Origin: Pantoea deleyi
Lineage (GTDB): Bacteria > Pseudomonadota > Gammaproteobacteria > Enterobacterales > Enterobacteriaceae
Assembly: GCF_022647325.1 (NCBI RefSeq)
Contig: NZ_CP071405.1
Span: 2,356,001 to 2,420,000, forward strand
Direction of reading: 5' to 3'
Length of the DNA: 64,000 nucleotides
A program made the translations under genes and the position numbers. Positions 8,278 through 17,036 of this stretch are shown here, one piece after another (positions within the stretch are counted from its first letter, which is position 1; each line of letters opens with the position of its first letter). Under the pieces are notes generated by a model. The model was not told where the DNA came from, did not search any database, and saw only the letters and a list, made by a program, of their open reading frames with translations.

Positions 8278-10887
8278 TTAAACAGCAAACTGGCAGACAA
8301 ATTCGCCCTGCTCACAGCGCACATCTACGCGGCGATAGCGTTCATCGCGGGCGTGGGCGCTCAGCAGTATCTGGCTCATCTGCGGTAACAGCGTGTTGGT
8401 GAGGATGGCGTCAACCATGCGACCGCCCGACTCCACCTCGGTGCAGCGCTGGACGATCTGGCTGACCACAGACTCATCGATCTGCGCCTCAATGCCGTGG
8501 TTGTCGGCCAGACGCCGCACGATGCGCGCCAGCTGCAGCCGGACAATCTCCGCCAGCATCGCATCGCTGAGCGGGTAATAGGGCACCACCAGCAGACGGC
8601 CCAGCAGCGCAGGCGGGAAGACCTCCAGCAGCGGCTTACGCAGCGCGGTGCTGAGGGCATCGGGATCGGGCATCAGTTCCGGATCGGCGCACATGGCGCT
8701 GATCAACTGCGTGCCGACGTTCGAGGTCAGAATGATAATGGTGTTGCGGAAATCGATGTGGCGACCCTCGCCATCCTCCATCCAGCCTTTATCGAACACC
8801 TGGAAGAACAGCTCGTGCACATCGGGATGCGCTTTCTCAATCTCATCCAGCAGCACTACGCTGTAGGGGCGACGGCGCACCGCTTCGGTCAGGACGCCGC
8901 CTTCCCCGTAGCCGACGTAGCCCGGCGGTGCGCCTTTCAGCGTGGACACGGTGTGCGCTTCCTGGAATTCACTCATGTTGATGGTGATGATGTTCTGCTC
9001 GCCGCCGTAGAGCGACTCCGCCAGCGCCAGCGCCGTTTCGGTTTTACCGACGCCGGACGGGCCGCACAGCATAAAGACGCCTGCAGGCTTGTCGGGATTA
9101 TCGAGGCGCGCGCGCGTGGTGCGTACCCGCTTCGCAATCAGCTCCAGACCGTGACGCTGTCCGATGACGCGCTGGTTCAGCGTGTCCGCCAGATTCAGCA
9201 CGGCGTCGATCTCATTCTTCACCATCCGGCCCAGCGGAATGCCGGTCCAGTCTGATACCACGGCAGCCACCACGCCTGCATCGACGGCGGCAAACAGCAG
9301 CGGCGCGTCACCCTGCAGCGCCGTAAGCTGCTGCTGCGTGGCGTCGCGCTGTTCGCGCAGCGCCGGGTCATCTTCGGTGACGCAGCGCGCGCGCAGCGCG
9401 ATCAGCGTCTCAACCAGCTCACGCTCCTGCAGCCAGCGCTGTTCCAGCGCATCCCGTTCGGCCTCCAGCGTCTGGCGCTCATCTGCCATCGCCTGCTGGC
9501 GGGAAATATCGCCCAGGCCGACCCGGATTTCACGCGCGACGATCTCCGCTTCAATCTCCAGTGCGGCCAGACGATGCAGGCAATCCTCCAGCGCCGCCGG
9601 CTGTGCACCCTGACTGACCGCGACCCGGGCGCAGGCGGTATCCAGCAGCGCCACCGCTTTGTCGGGCAGCTGGCGCGCCGGAATGTAGCGATGCGACAGT
9701 TTTACCGCCGCCGTGACCGCGTCATCCAGCAGCAGCACCTGGTGATGCTTCTCCAGTGCGCTGACGGTGCTGCGCAGCATCAGGATCGCCCTGGCCTCAT
9801 CCGGCTCCTGCACCTGCACGGTCTGGAAGCGACGGGTCAGCGCCGGATCTTTCTCGATATACTTCTTATATTCCGCCCAGGTGGTGGCGCCGATGGTGCG
9901 CAGCTGGCCGCGCGCCAGGGCCGGTTTCAGCAGGTTGGCGGCATCGCCGGTGCCCTGCTGACCGCCCGCACCGACCAGGGTGTGGATCTCATCGACAAAC
10001 AGCACAATCGGCGTCGGGCTGGACTGAACCTCATTAATCAGCGCCTGCAGTCGCGCCTCAAACTCCCCTTTCATCCCGGCACCGGCCTGCAGCAGGCCGA
10101 TATCCAGCAGCCAGAGCTGCACATCGCGCAGCGGCGCAGGCACGTCACCCGCCGCGATACGCAGCGCGAGGCCCTCGACCACGGCAGTTTTGCCGACGCC
10201 CGCCTCGCCCGTCAGCAGCGGGTTGTTCTGGCGGCGGCGCATCAGGATATCCACCATCTGGCGGATCTCATCATCACGTCCGGCTACCGGATCGATCCTG
10301 CCGTCGCGGGCGCGGGCGGTCAGATCCTGCCCATACTGCGGCAGGGTGCTGCCCCCTGCCGCAGGCGGCGCGCCTGCGCTCTCTGCCGGGGCGCTCAGCG
10401 CCTGCTGCGCCTCTTTGCTGCTGCTGAGCAGCGCATCAAAGTCCGCCAGCAGGGCATCGGCGTTGACGCGACTGAACTGGCCGGAGATGCCTTTCAGCAC
10501 GCTGGCCAGGTTAAAGGTTTTGAGGATGCCGACGAGAAGATGGCCGCCGCGAATGCGGGTCGCGCCATATTTCAGCGAGGCGTAAACCCACGCCCGCTCG
10601 ACGGCGCTGTCGATATGCTCGGAGAGGTCGGAGACCGCACTGGCGCCGCGCGGCAGACGGTCAAGAGCGGCCACGATATCCTGGGTCAGCGCCTTTTCGT
10701 CCAGTGAAAAATGTGTGATGACCTGCTGTAAATCGCCATCCTGCTGCTGCATCAGCTGATGCAGCCAGTGCACCAGTTCAACATAGGGATTGCCGCGCAG
10801 TTTGCAAAAGGCGGTGGCGCTTTCCAGCGAGGTAAATAACAGCGTATCCAGTTTGCCGAACAGTACGGCACGGCTGATTTCTGACAT
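8278..10887 (-). CDS. clpV: ClpV (TssH) AAA+ ATPase recycling the contracted sheath
   Basis: 869 residues, the normal ClpV length. An N-terminal Clp-N domain (1-150) is followed by AAA1 with Walker A GEAGVGKT (227-234) and Walker B LFVDEIH. A coiled-coil middle region (about 420-540) precedes AAA2 with GPSGVGKT (about 610) and [20 protein letters not shown]. The C-terminal small domain ends near [10 protein letters not shown]. ClpV binds the N-terminus of TssC in contracted sheaths and unfolds them in the cytoplasm so that subunits can be reused. Gene order tssF-tssG-clpV-kinase-vgrG is continuous on the minus strand. No missing motifs. Confidence 0.98.
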   Translation of the reverse strand: MSEISRAVLFGKLDTLLFTSLESATAFCKLRGNPYVELVHWLHQLMQQQDGDLQQVITHFSLDEKALTQDIVAALDRLPRGASAVSDLSEHIDSAVERAWVYASLKYGATRIRGGHLLVGILKTFNLASVLKGISGQFSRVNADALLADFDALLSSSKEAQQALSAPAESAGAPPAAGGSTLPQYGQDLTARARDGRIDPVAGRDDEIRQMVDILMRRRQNNPLLTGEAGVGKTAVVEGLALRIAAGDVPAPLRDVQLWLLDIGLLQAGAGMKGEFEARLQALINEVQSSPTPIVLFVDEIHTLVGAGGQQGTGDAANLLKPALARGQLRTIGATTWAEYKKYIEKDPALTRRFQTVQVQEPDEARAILMLRSTVSALEKHHQVLLLDDAVTAAVKLSHRYIPARQLPDKAVALLDTACARVAVSQGAQPAALEDCLHRLAALEIEAEIVAREIRVGLGDISRQQAMADERQTLEAERDALEQRWLQERELVETLIALRARCVTEDDPALREQRDATQQQLTALQGDAPLLFAAVDAGVVAAVVSDWTGIPLGRMVKNEIDAVLNLADTLNQRVIGQRHGLELIAKRVRTTRARLDNPDKPAGVFMLCGPSGVGKTETALALAESLYGGEQNIITINMSEFQEAHTVSTLKGAPPGYVGYGEGGVLTEAVRRRPYSVVLLDEIEKAHPDVHELFFQVFDKGWMEDGEGRHIDFRNTIIILTSNVGTQLISAMCADPELMPDPDALSTALRKPLLEVFPPALLGRLLVVPYYPLSDAMLAEIVRLQLARIVRRLADNHGIEAQIDESVVSQIVQRCTEVESGGRMVDAILTNTLLPQMSQILLSAHARDERYRRVDVRCEQGEFVCQFAV

Positions 10888-10940
10888 AGGGGGCTCTCTT
10901 CAATGAAAGACGCAGGCTGTGTAAGGGCAAAGCGGTTGAG

Positions 10941-11987
10941 TCAGCGCGGGGCGGCCTCAACCTCAAACATAAAATCTTCACGATCCTGTGGCTGCGGCGT
11001 CTGCCCCAGCCAGCTGGTGTAACCGAGTCGCGCGGTGCCGCCCAGCGCCACGCCCTGCACGTCGTCAGCGGCGAGGATCAGGCTGAGATCCCACTGCATT
11101 TCGATGCCGAGGTAGTGACGCACCCAGTCGCGCAGCTCCTGCGCACCAGGGGCATCCGGCAGAAAGTGGGCATACTGTGCGGCGCTGAGTGGCCCAAGGT
11201 GCAGGCGAAAACGATGCTGCACGTCGCGCACCGCCACACCGAGAAATGCCGAGGCACCCAGACGCGGCATGTGGCGGCCTGCGCCCAGCCGGGCCTGATC
11301 GCGGCTATCCAGCGTCAGCCAGTGCGGCAGGTTCTGGGTCAGCCTGACCGGTACCCCAAAGTAGTGGCGCAGGATGCGCACCAGCCCTTCCGCATCATGA
11401 CCGTGACGGCTGAGGTGCCCCACCAGCATCAGGCGGGCATGCAGGCTCAGCGAGCTGGCCTGCTGCTGGGCCGGTAATCCTATCCCCGCCAGGCAGGCGA
11501 GGTAGTTGAGGAAGCGCCGGTCGTCGGGGCGATCCAGCGACACGGTCGGCTGCGCATCCGCCCAGGCGCGGTAGAAGAGCAGCGTGGCGCGATGATGAAA
11601 CAGGTCAGCGAACGCCGAGAGGCTGTGATCCTGATGATGCACGATGCGTTCGTGGACATATTCGGTCAGATGGGTCGGCAGCGGGCCATTGGGGCCAAAC
11701 AGACCAAAACTGTAGATCGACAGATCGTGACGCCCCGCCTCGTCACGCGGGGCGGCGCTGGCGATGGCGGCGGGCGCAAACGCCAGCGAGGGCGTCTGGC
11801 CGATACGCACGGCCTCAAACTTCGGTAGCGGTGCCCGTCCCAGCGGATAGCGCTGTCCGCCCTGCGCATCCAGCCGCCGCAGCAGCTGGAACAGATCGTA
11901 GCGCCAGGGCGCGGCCATCAGCTGCTGCCAGAAATCCTCCGGCAGGCGGGTAAGCCGTGGTAGTGGCGTGACCTTTTCGTGACTCAT
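10941..11987 (-). CDS. tssG: TssG, T6SS baseplate wedge subunit
   Basis: 348 residues from MSHEKVTPLPRLTRLPEDFW. This start overlaps the tssF stop by 4 bases (ATGA), so it is preferred over the longer frame to 12125, which only runs inside tssF. The protein shows the family's DLFQLLRRLDAQGG motif, the region around LSIYSFGLFGPNGPLPTHLTEY and the C-terminal GYTSWLG. Family knowledge: TssG binds two TssF copies and TssE/TssK to build the baseplate around VgrG. About 50 bases separate it from clpV. Confidence 0.96.
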   Translation of the reverse strand: MSHEKVTPLPRLTRLPEDFWQQLMAAPWRYDLFQLLRRLDAQGGQRYPLGRAPLPKFEAVRIGQTPSLAFAPAAIASAAPRDEAGRHDLSIYSFGLFGPNGPLPTHLTEYVHERIVHHQDHSLSAFADLFHHRATLLFYRAWADAQPTVSLDRPDDRRFLNYLACLAGIGLPAQQQASSLSLHARLMLVGHLSRHGHDAEGLVRILRHYFGVPVRLTQNLPHWLTLDSRDQARLGAGRHMPRLGASAFLGVAVRDVQHRFRLHLGPLSAAQYAHFLPDAPGAQELRDWVRHYLGIEMQWDLSLILAADDVQGVALGGTARLGYTSWLGQTPQPQDREDFMFEVEAAPR

Positions 11988-13855
11988 ATCAGCGCTTTCC
12001 GGCCCATGCGCGGTGGCCAGTAGCCCACCTCGCCGCGCTGCTGGCTGTTCAGCGTGAACTCGGTGAAGCTGTTCAGCGCTACCAGACGGCTGCAGACCCG
12101 CTCCAGCACGCTGCCGAGCAGCCACGGGCTGGCCCCGGAAAACGCCTGCTCATCGACTTCCAGGCGGATGCTGACGCCGCGCGCAAACACCACCGGGCCA
12201 GGTTCCGGCACGCGGCGGTTAACCGCGCTGAGCGTACAGTGGCGGATGCCGTCGATCTGGCGGGCAACCGGCGCGTCGGCGAGGTTCGCATAGAGGCTCA
12301 GCAGCTGGCGCAGCGCCGCCGCGCCCTCACCCTCGCGGCTGTCCATCAGGCTGAGATAGTTCATCTGCAGATGGCTGATCAGCCGCCACGCGGAGAGCCC
12401 TTCGGCCAGCGCCGGGCGCGGTGGCGTCGGCCCTTTGCACAGCTTCAGCTCCGCCACCGGAATCGAGTCCGGCATGACGAAATTGCCCTGATCCTGCTGC
12501 AGCATCAGCGGCAGATCGCGGCTGGTGCACATCACCTCGGCCGAGAGGTAACGTACTCCGTCGCGCCACGGCGCATGGTGTTCATCCACCAGCGACAGAA
12601 AGACTTCTGAACCGATGTAGCCGGTGCGGGTGCCGTAGCGTTGCGCCTGATCTGACAGGGTGCGCTGTTCACGGCGCAGCGAGAAGTAAGCGCCGTAGTC
12701 GCCCTCATCGCCGCTGAAGGTGCTCCAGAACGGACGGAAGACCTGCTCTTCACGCTGGCCCTCGACGGTGGCGAACAGCCGCTGAACCGAATGCACCTCA
12801 TAATCCAGTGGCCGGATGTTATCGACCACCAGATGGTATTCATGCTGGCTGTCGCTGACTTTCAGGCGCTCGGCGGTTTTGGGAAATAGGTTGATGACCG
12901 GCGTGCAGTGCAGCGCCAGATGCGAGCTGTCCACCACGCTTTCAAGGGCGCTGTCGGCCTTGTCGAGCAGGATGATGATGTCGAACGCTGTGGCGCTGTC
13001 GCAGCGGCGCAGGAACGGCGCCAGCTCGCCCAGGCTGATGAACTGGAAGCGGGCCGGAAATGCAAAGTACTCCTGCAACAGACGGTAGCCGTCGAAGTTG
13101 CGCAGATCGTCAGGCAGCAGCGCCTGTTCGGGCGCAAAGCCCTCCTGCTGCAGCGCCTCATCCGTCAGAATCTGACGCTGTGGGCGCTTTTCGACCGACT
13201 GCAGCACGATGCCGACCCGGTGCTGCATCAGCAGTTCCAGCAGCTTCAGCGCCTGAATATCCGGGCCGCTCAGGAACAGCATCAGGTCGCTGACGTTGAG
13301 CTGGCTCAGCGCCGATATCCCGTCGCAGCTGATCCGGATACGCAGTGCGCTGGCCGCGCCCAGGCCGGAAAGTTTCAGTTCACCGGAGGGGAGATCCGCC
13401 GGCACGCCGCCGAGCGTGGCTTCGCTGATCCGCAGCGGATGCAGCACCACATCGTGCGCGGTGGTGTAGCTGCAGGTCACGCCGGTCTTTTTCAGGTTCT
13501 GGCTCTCCATCATGGTGCCGCGCGGCACGCGAAAGCCCTGGGTGATATCCCCTTTGCGGCTGTCCGGCGTGAGCTGCGCAATCGCCATTGAGGGCGTGGG
13601 CGACAGATATGAAGGCGCGATCATCTCCAGCAGGCGCTGTGAGAAGCGCGGAAACTCCGCGTCCATCTTCAGCTGTACGCGCGACGTCAGGAAGGCAAAG
13701 CCCTCCATCAGGCGTTCGACATAGGGGTCGGCCACCTCGATTCCGTGCATACCAAGACGACCCGCCACTTTGGGGTAGCGCGTCGCGAATTCTGCCCCCA
13801 TCTCGCGCAGGTAGGCCAGTTCGCGGTTGTAGTAGTCAAGCAGATTGCTGTCCAT
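11984..13855 (-). CDS. tssF: TssF, T6SS baseplate subunit
   Basis: 623 residues, a normal TssF length. It starts MDSNLLDYYNRELAYLREMG and continues EFATRYPKVAGRLGM and PYVERLMEGFAFL, the family signature, and ends in NSQQRGEVGYWPPRMGRKAL. The start lies 2 bases after the tssE stop and the stop overlaps the tssG start, so translation is coupled. TssF is the major baseplate wedge component in the cytoplasm near the membrane complex. No odd features. Confidence 0.97.
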   Translation of the reverse strand: MDSNLLDYYNRELAYLREMGAEFATRYPKVAGRLGMHGIEVADPYVERLMEGFAFLTSRVQLKMDAEFPRFSQRLLEMIAPSYLSPTPSMAIAQLTPDSRKGDITQGFRVPRGTMMESQNLKKTGVTCSYTTAHDVVLHPLRISEATLGGVPADLPSGELKLSGLGAASALRIRISCDGISALSQLNVSDLMLFLSGPDIQALKLLELLMQHRVGIVLQSVEKRPQRQILTDEALQQEGFAPEQALLPDDLRNFDGYRLLQEYFAFPARFQFISLGELAPFLRRCDSATAFDIIILLDKADSALESVVDSSHLALHCTPVINLFPKTAERLKVSDSQHEYHLVVDNIRPLDYEVHSVQRLFATVEGQREEQVFRPFWSTFSGDEGDYGAYFSLRREQRTLSDQAQRYGTRTGYIGSEVFLSLVDEHHAPWRDGVRYLSAEVMCTSRDLPLMLQQDQGNFVMPDSIPVAELKLCKGPTPPRPALAEGLSAWRLISHLQMNYLSLMDSREGEGAAALRQLLSLYANLADAPVARQIDGIRHCTLSAVNRRVPEPGPVVFARGVSIRLEVDEQAFSGASPWLLGSVLERVCSRLVALNSFTEFTLNSQQRGEVGYWPPRMGRKALI

Positions 13856-13857
13856 GA

Positions 13858-14433
13858 TTATCCTGCATCCTGTAGTTCGAAGTGGCCGCTCTCCAGGTCA
13901 ACCTGGGTGCGAAACAGAAACGCCAGTGGATAAGGCACGCACCAGAGCTGTCCTTTGATTTCAATCGACAGCACGTTGTGCAGGCTCAGGGAGCCGAGAT
14001 CGCTGATGCAGCGCACCTGCAGCCCCTGCGGCAGGATCCGCGGTTCGAAGTGCAGAATGGCGTTGGTCATTTTGCGCTGCATATCCTGCCATTCGAGGTC
14101 GGAGACGTTCTGCCCGGCCAGGGGCGCCACACCGAAGTTCCAGACGGAGCGCTGCACCTGGTCAAAGCCGCTGAGATCCTGCTGCGCTTCATTGTTGATG
14201 GTGTTGAACAGCCACTGCAGATCGCGCAGGACGTGACGGCGCAGCGTGCTGTGGGTGATCAACATGCTGTTGTCCGCCTCCTGCGCCTTATCCGGCGCGT
14301 TGTCGGTCAGGCGGTCCAGCAGAGAGGATTGCAGCTTGTCGCGGGCGGTTAACGCATCACGCTTTTTGCGCGCGCGGAACCCGCCGTGCAGCTGAGCATA
14401 GCCGTCGTTATGCGCGCCTGAATCATGACTCAT
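13858..14433 (-). CDS. tssE: TssE, gp25-like baseplate protein
   Basis: 191 residues from MSHDSGAHNDGYAQ. This start overlaps the tagJ 3' end by 11 bases and has GGAA six bases upstream; an ATG six codons earlier (14451) is the alternative. The C-terminal part carries the gp25/lysozyme-like fold (VWNFGVAPLAG, LQVRCISDLGSLSLHNVL). TssE primes sheath polymerisation at the baseplate. The N-terminal 60 residues, rich in basic and polar residues (RARKKRDALTARDKL), match the usual RDKL-containing start of TssE. Confidence 0.94.
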   Translation of the reverse strand: MSHDSGAHNDGYAQLHGGFRARKKRDALTARDKLQSSLLDRLTDNAPDKAQEADNSMLITHSTLRRHVLRDLQWLFNTINNEAQQDLSGFDQVQRSVWNFGVAPLAGQNVSDLEWQDMQRKMTNAILHFEPRILPQGLQVRCISDLGSLSLHNVLSIEIKGQLWCVPYPLAFLFRTQVDLESGHFELQDAG

Positions 14434-15250
14434 CGGCCGTTCCGGCTTCATCGAATACTGCCTGCTGCAGGTTCAGCAGTGAAAACTCAGCGCTATCGCT
14501 GATCCACATTTTTTGTCCCTGGCCGATGAACTGATCGCTGCTGTCGCCCAGCGGCAGCCATTCGGTGGCGCTGGCGCGCAGGAAACGTTCGTCCGTTTCT
14601 GCCCGTAGCGGATAGCGCGCCGGGATCTGGCAGACCTGTTCGCTGCCATCGATCAGCTGTATCCGCGTATGCCGCCAGACCAGGTCGGTCACGCTGGCGG
14701 GGGCCTGAAACTGCATCTCACGGATCGCGGCAAACGGCAGCCAGTAGTAGCGCCCCTGATTTATGACTTCACAGACCGGCCCGAAGCGGCTGTCGCCATC
14801 CATCAGCCAGCTGAACGCCGTCGGCTGATCCTGCTGCGTGATCGTGCCGGGATTGGCGGCGGCCAGGTCAAGCGCCTCGACCCGCACTGCCTGACCGCGC
14901 GCGACCTCACCCGCCGCGTCCGCCTTCAGGGCGGCCAGCAGCGTGTCGCACCAGGTCCAGGCGCTGCCCGGCAGCACCGGCGCTGCATCGCCGCGCAGCA
15001 CGGCCTCGCGCTGCTGCTCACCGGCAATCGCCTGCTGCAGCAGATTAACCGTCGGCTGAGCCTGCGGGCTTAACGCCAGCCAGGATTGCAGTTGCGTCTG
15101 CGCCCGCGACCAGTTTCCTGCCAGGCAGAGCAGTTGCACAAAGGCGGCCCGCAGATCGGCATCGGCCGGACTGGCCTGAATCTGACGCGTGACCTCAGCG
15201 AGCGTTTCGCCGATCGTGGCAGTGGCCAGTTGATGTTGCAGAGATTGCAT
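14423..15250 (-). CDS. tagJ: TagJ / ImpE-family T6SS accessory protein
   Basis: 275 residues. The N-terminal half looks like TPR-type helical repeats (ADLRAAFVQLLCLAGNWSRA). The C-terminal half has the ImpE motif around NQGRYYWLPFAAIREMQFQ and PARYPLRAETDERFLRAS. Family knowledge: TagJ binds the sheath protein TssB and may recruit or modulate ClpV-driven sheath disassembly; it is found only in some T6SS classes. Gene order tagJ-tssE-tssF-tssG is coupled by overlaps. Function in this strain is inferred from the family. Confidence 0.9.
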   Translation of the reverse strand: MQSLQHQLATATIGETLAEVTRQIQASPADADLRAAFVQLLCLAGNWSRAQTQLQSWLALSPQAQPTVNLLQQAIAGEQQREAVLRGDAAPVLPGSAWTWCDTLLAALKADAAGEVARGQAVRVEALDLAAANPGTITQQDQPTAFSWLMDGDSRFGPVCEVINQGRYYWLPFAAIREMQFQAPASVTDLVWRHTRIQLIDGSEQVCQIPARYPLRAETDERFLRASATEWLPLGDSSDQFIGQGQKMWISDSAEFSLLNLQQAVFDEAGTADES

Positions 15251-15265
15251 GCAGACTCCTTTGCG

Positions 15266-16234
15266 TCAGTTAACGGTGCGATAGACCGCCGCGGCGGGAT
15301 CTTTCAGTTCGGGATGCAGTTTTTCCACCAGCTGCACGCTCAGCGCGGTATCACCGCTGATCCACGGTGACCAGACCTTGCGGACTTCCTGCAGACGCGC
15401 CTGCAGCTCGCTCTGATCGGCCGCCTCGCTGGCTGGCATCTGTACCACCACCTGCCGTGTCGCCTGCCAGCCATTGAAACGGGAACTGAACGGCAGGACC
15501 AGCCAGCTATCCGGAGACTTCTCGTTGCCCAGCACCATGCGCTCACTGTTGACCGTCGTGATATGCAGTTCAGCGGTGGGTAACTGCGTGCTCAGTCCCG
15601 AAACCGGGAAGCCCTGCAGGAAGGTGACGCCGGTTGCGGCTGACGCGCCGTTGCCCTGCTGGGTCAGGCTGCTGTGGCCGCTGAGCCAGCCATCGGCACC
15701 GCAGGTCACGCCCTGCTTCGCCGGGATAAACAGCGCGCTGCCCTGGGCCGGATGCTGCCACCAGGTCCGGAAATGGCAGCCATCCAGCAGGCTGAACTGC
15801 AGCCAGGGGGAGGTATCGGCCTGCGCGGCGTTGAGTAAGGGGTCAGCAGCGGCAGCGGGCTGTTGCGGGGTCTGCGGTGCGGCCGGAGTTACCACCGTTT
15901 TCCACTGCTGGGCGCGGGCGGCGCTGCCTGTGGCAATCTCAGTGCCCTGCTCGTCAGTCAGTTGCCAGTGCAGCGTCTGCAGCGGTTTACACTGGGAGGC
16001 CATCAGGCCGGCAACCCGTGGCAGAAACGCCTTCAGCACCCCGGCATCTTTTTCACCCAGGGTAACGATCCGCAGATTGACGGTGCCGTTACACCAGCTG
16101 GAGAGCTGATTGTTTTTAACATCATCGATCCAGACATCGAGCTTCTGTGCCGGGGACTGGACGATGCGATAGTTTTCAGCATAAACCTGCGTGCTGAGCA
16201 GCAACGCAGCCAGAGCCACTAATCCATATTTCAT
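15266..16234 (-). CDS. Exported T6SS-associated protein of unknown role
   Basis: 322 residues from MKYGLVALAALLLSTQVYA, a clean signal peptide. The start at 16234 leaves a 10-base gap to pppA; the longer frame to 16336 runs inside pppA and is rejected. The mature N-terminal domain (about 20-125) has two conserved-looking Cys (SWCNGTVNLRI, ASQCKPLQ). An Ala/Pro/Gln linker follows (about 125-150), and then a strand-rich C-terminal half with CHFRTWWQHPA and TCGADGW. It occupies the place often held by VasI/TagO-like periplasmic proteins, but the VasI Cys pattern is not obvious, so I do not assign that name. It probably acts in the periplasm with the membrane complex or the kinase's outer domain. 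Confidence 0.75.
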   Translation of the reverse strand: MKYGLVALAALLLSTQVYAENYRIVQSPAQKLDVWIDDVKNNQLSSWCNGTVNLRIVTLGEKDAGVLKAFLPRVAGLMASQCKPLQTLHWQLTDEQGTEIATGSAARAQQWKTVVTPAAPQTPQQPAAAADPLLNAAQADTSPWLQFSLLDGCHFRTWWQHPAQGSALFIPAKQGVTCGADGWLSGHSSLTQQGNGASAATGVTFLQGFPVSGLSTQLPTAELHITTVNSERMVLGNEKSPDSWLVLPFSSRFNGWQATRQVVVQMPASEAADQSELQARLQEVRKVWSPWISGDTALSVQLVEKLHPELKDPAAAVYRTVN

Positions 16235-16244
16235 GTTGGCGTTC

Positions 16245-17036
16245 TCAATCTCGCAGAGGGAAAAACTGCGCCGCTTCAGAAAGCGAGTGCAGTAAAGTGG
16301 TGTCCTGAGGCGATCCAATCCAGACGGCCAGCGCACTGAAATTATCCTGCTGCCCCTGATCCGGCTGGTCGTTTTTAATGATCTGCTGCATCAGCGTCAG
16401 CCACTCTGCGGGCGTATTCACCATGTGCAGCGACTGCTGCATCTGCTCCAGCGTCACGCCGTGCCAGAACCCATCCGTGCAGAGTAAAAAGGCGTCGCCA
16501 TCTTCGATACTGACCACGTCGCTGTAGCTGGCGTCGCGCTGCTCATCGCCCATTCCCAGAGCAAAATAGAGCAGATTACTGTTGATGCCGTCGGTGCGAT
16601 GTCCGGCATCCTTCATCTGCTGTACGAGGCTGTGGTCGGTGGTGACGAGATAGAGGTAGCCGCGGCGGAACAGATAGAGGCGGCTGTCACCGGCATGGGC
16701 CCAGCAGGCCAGATGGTAGTCGCGGTCGATAAACAGGCTGACCAGCGTGGTGCCCATGCGGCTGTGTTCGCTGCTGACCTTTTGCTGCTGCCGGATAGCG
16801 TGATTCGCGTGATTGACGTAACGGCGAATTGACTGCGCATCCAGATGCGCATCCCCGTCAAACGCCTGCAGGAGGCTGCTGCGGGCTATCGATGCGGCGA
16901 TCTCGCCACCGGGAAAGCCGGCCACCCCATCGCACACCACGAAGCAGGCGGAACGTTGACCGATGACATCACCGATCTGGTCCTGATTACTGGTGCGATC
17001 GCCCTGATTCGACGTCGAGGCAATAGTGATATTCAT
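16245..17036 (-). CDS. pppA: PP2C-family protein phosphatase (PppA-like), T6SS off-switch
   Basis: 263 residues with the PP2C motifs in order: SNQGDRTSNQDQIG near the N-terminus (metal-binding Asp), VCDGVAGFPGGEIAA, GTTLVSLFID, WAHAGDSRLYLFR, DHSLVQQM and LLCTDGFWHGV, then QDNFSALAVW. These coordinate the Mn/Mg pair. In the threonine-phosphorylation pathway this cytoplasmic enzyme dephosphorylates the FHA protein and lowers T6SS activity. It overlaps the tagH stop by 4 bases, tying phosphatase and substrate together. Confidence 0.95.
   Translation of the reverse strand: MNITIASTSNQGDRTSNQDQIGDVIGQRSACFVVCDGVAGFPGGEIAASIARSSLLQAFDGDAHLDAQSIRRYVNHANHAIRQQQKVSSEHSRMGTTLVSLFIDRDYHLACWAHAGDSRLYLFRRGYLYLVTTDHSLVQQMKDAGHRTDGINSNLLYFALGMGDEQRDASYSDVVSIEDGDAFLLCTDGFWHGVTLEQMQQSLHMVNTPAEWLTLMQQIIKNDQPDQGQQDNFSALAVWIGSPQDTTLLHSLSEAAQFFPLRD

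Noticed and set aside
9574..10707. 377-codon plus-strand frame opposite clpV
   Set aside because: Shadow frame of the ClpV gene, with no recognisable product.
11988..12125. N-terminal extension of TssG
   Set aside because: Lies wholly within tssF; the ATG overlapping the tssF stop gives the correct TssG start.
15266..16234. Assignment as VasI/TagO
   Set aside because: The position fits, but the Cys spacing and motifs I associate with VasI were not seen.
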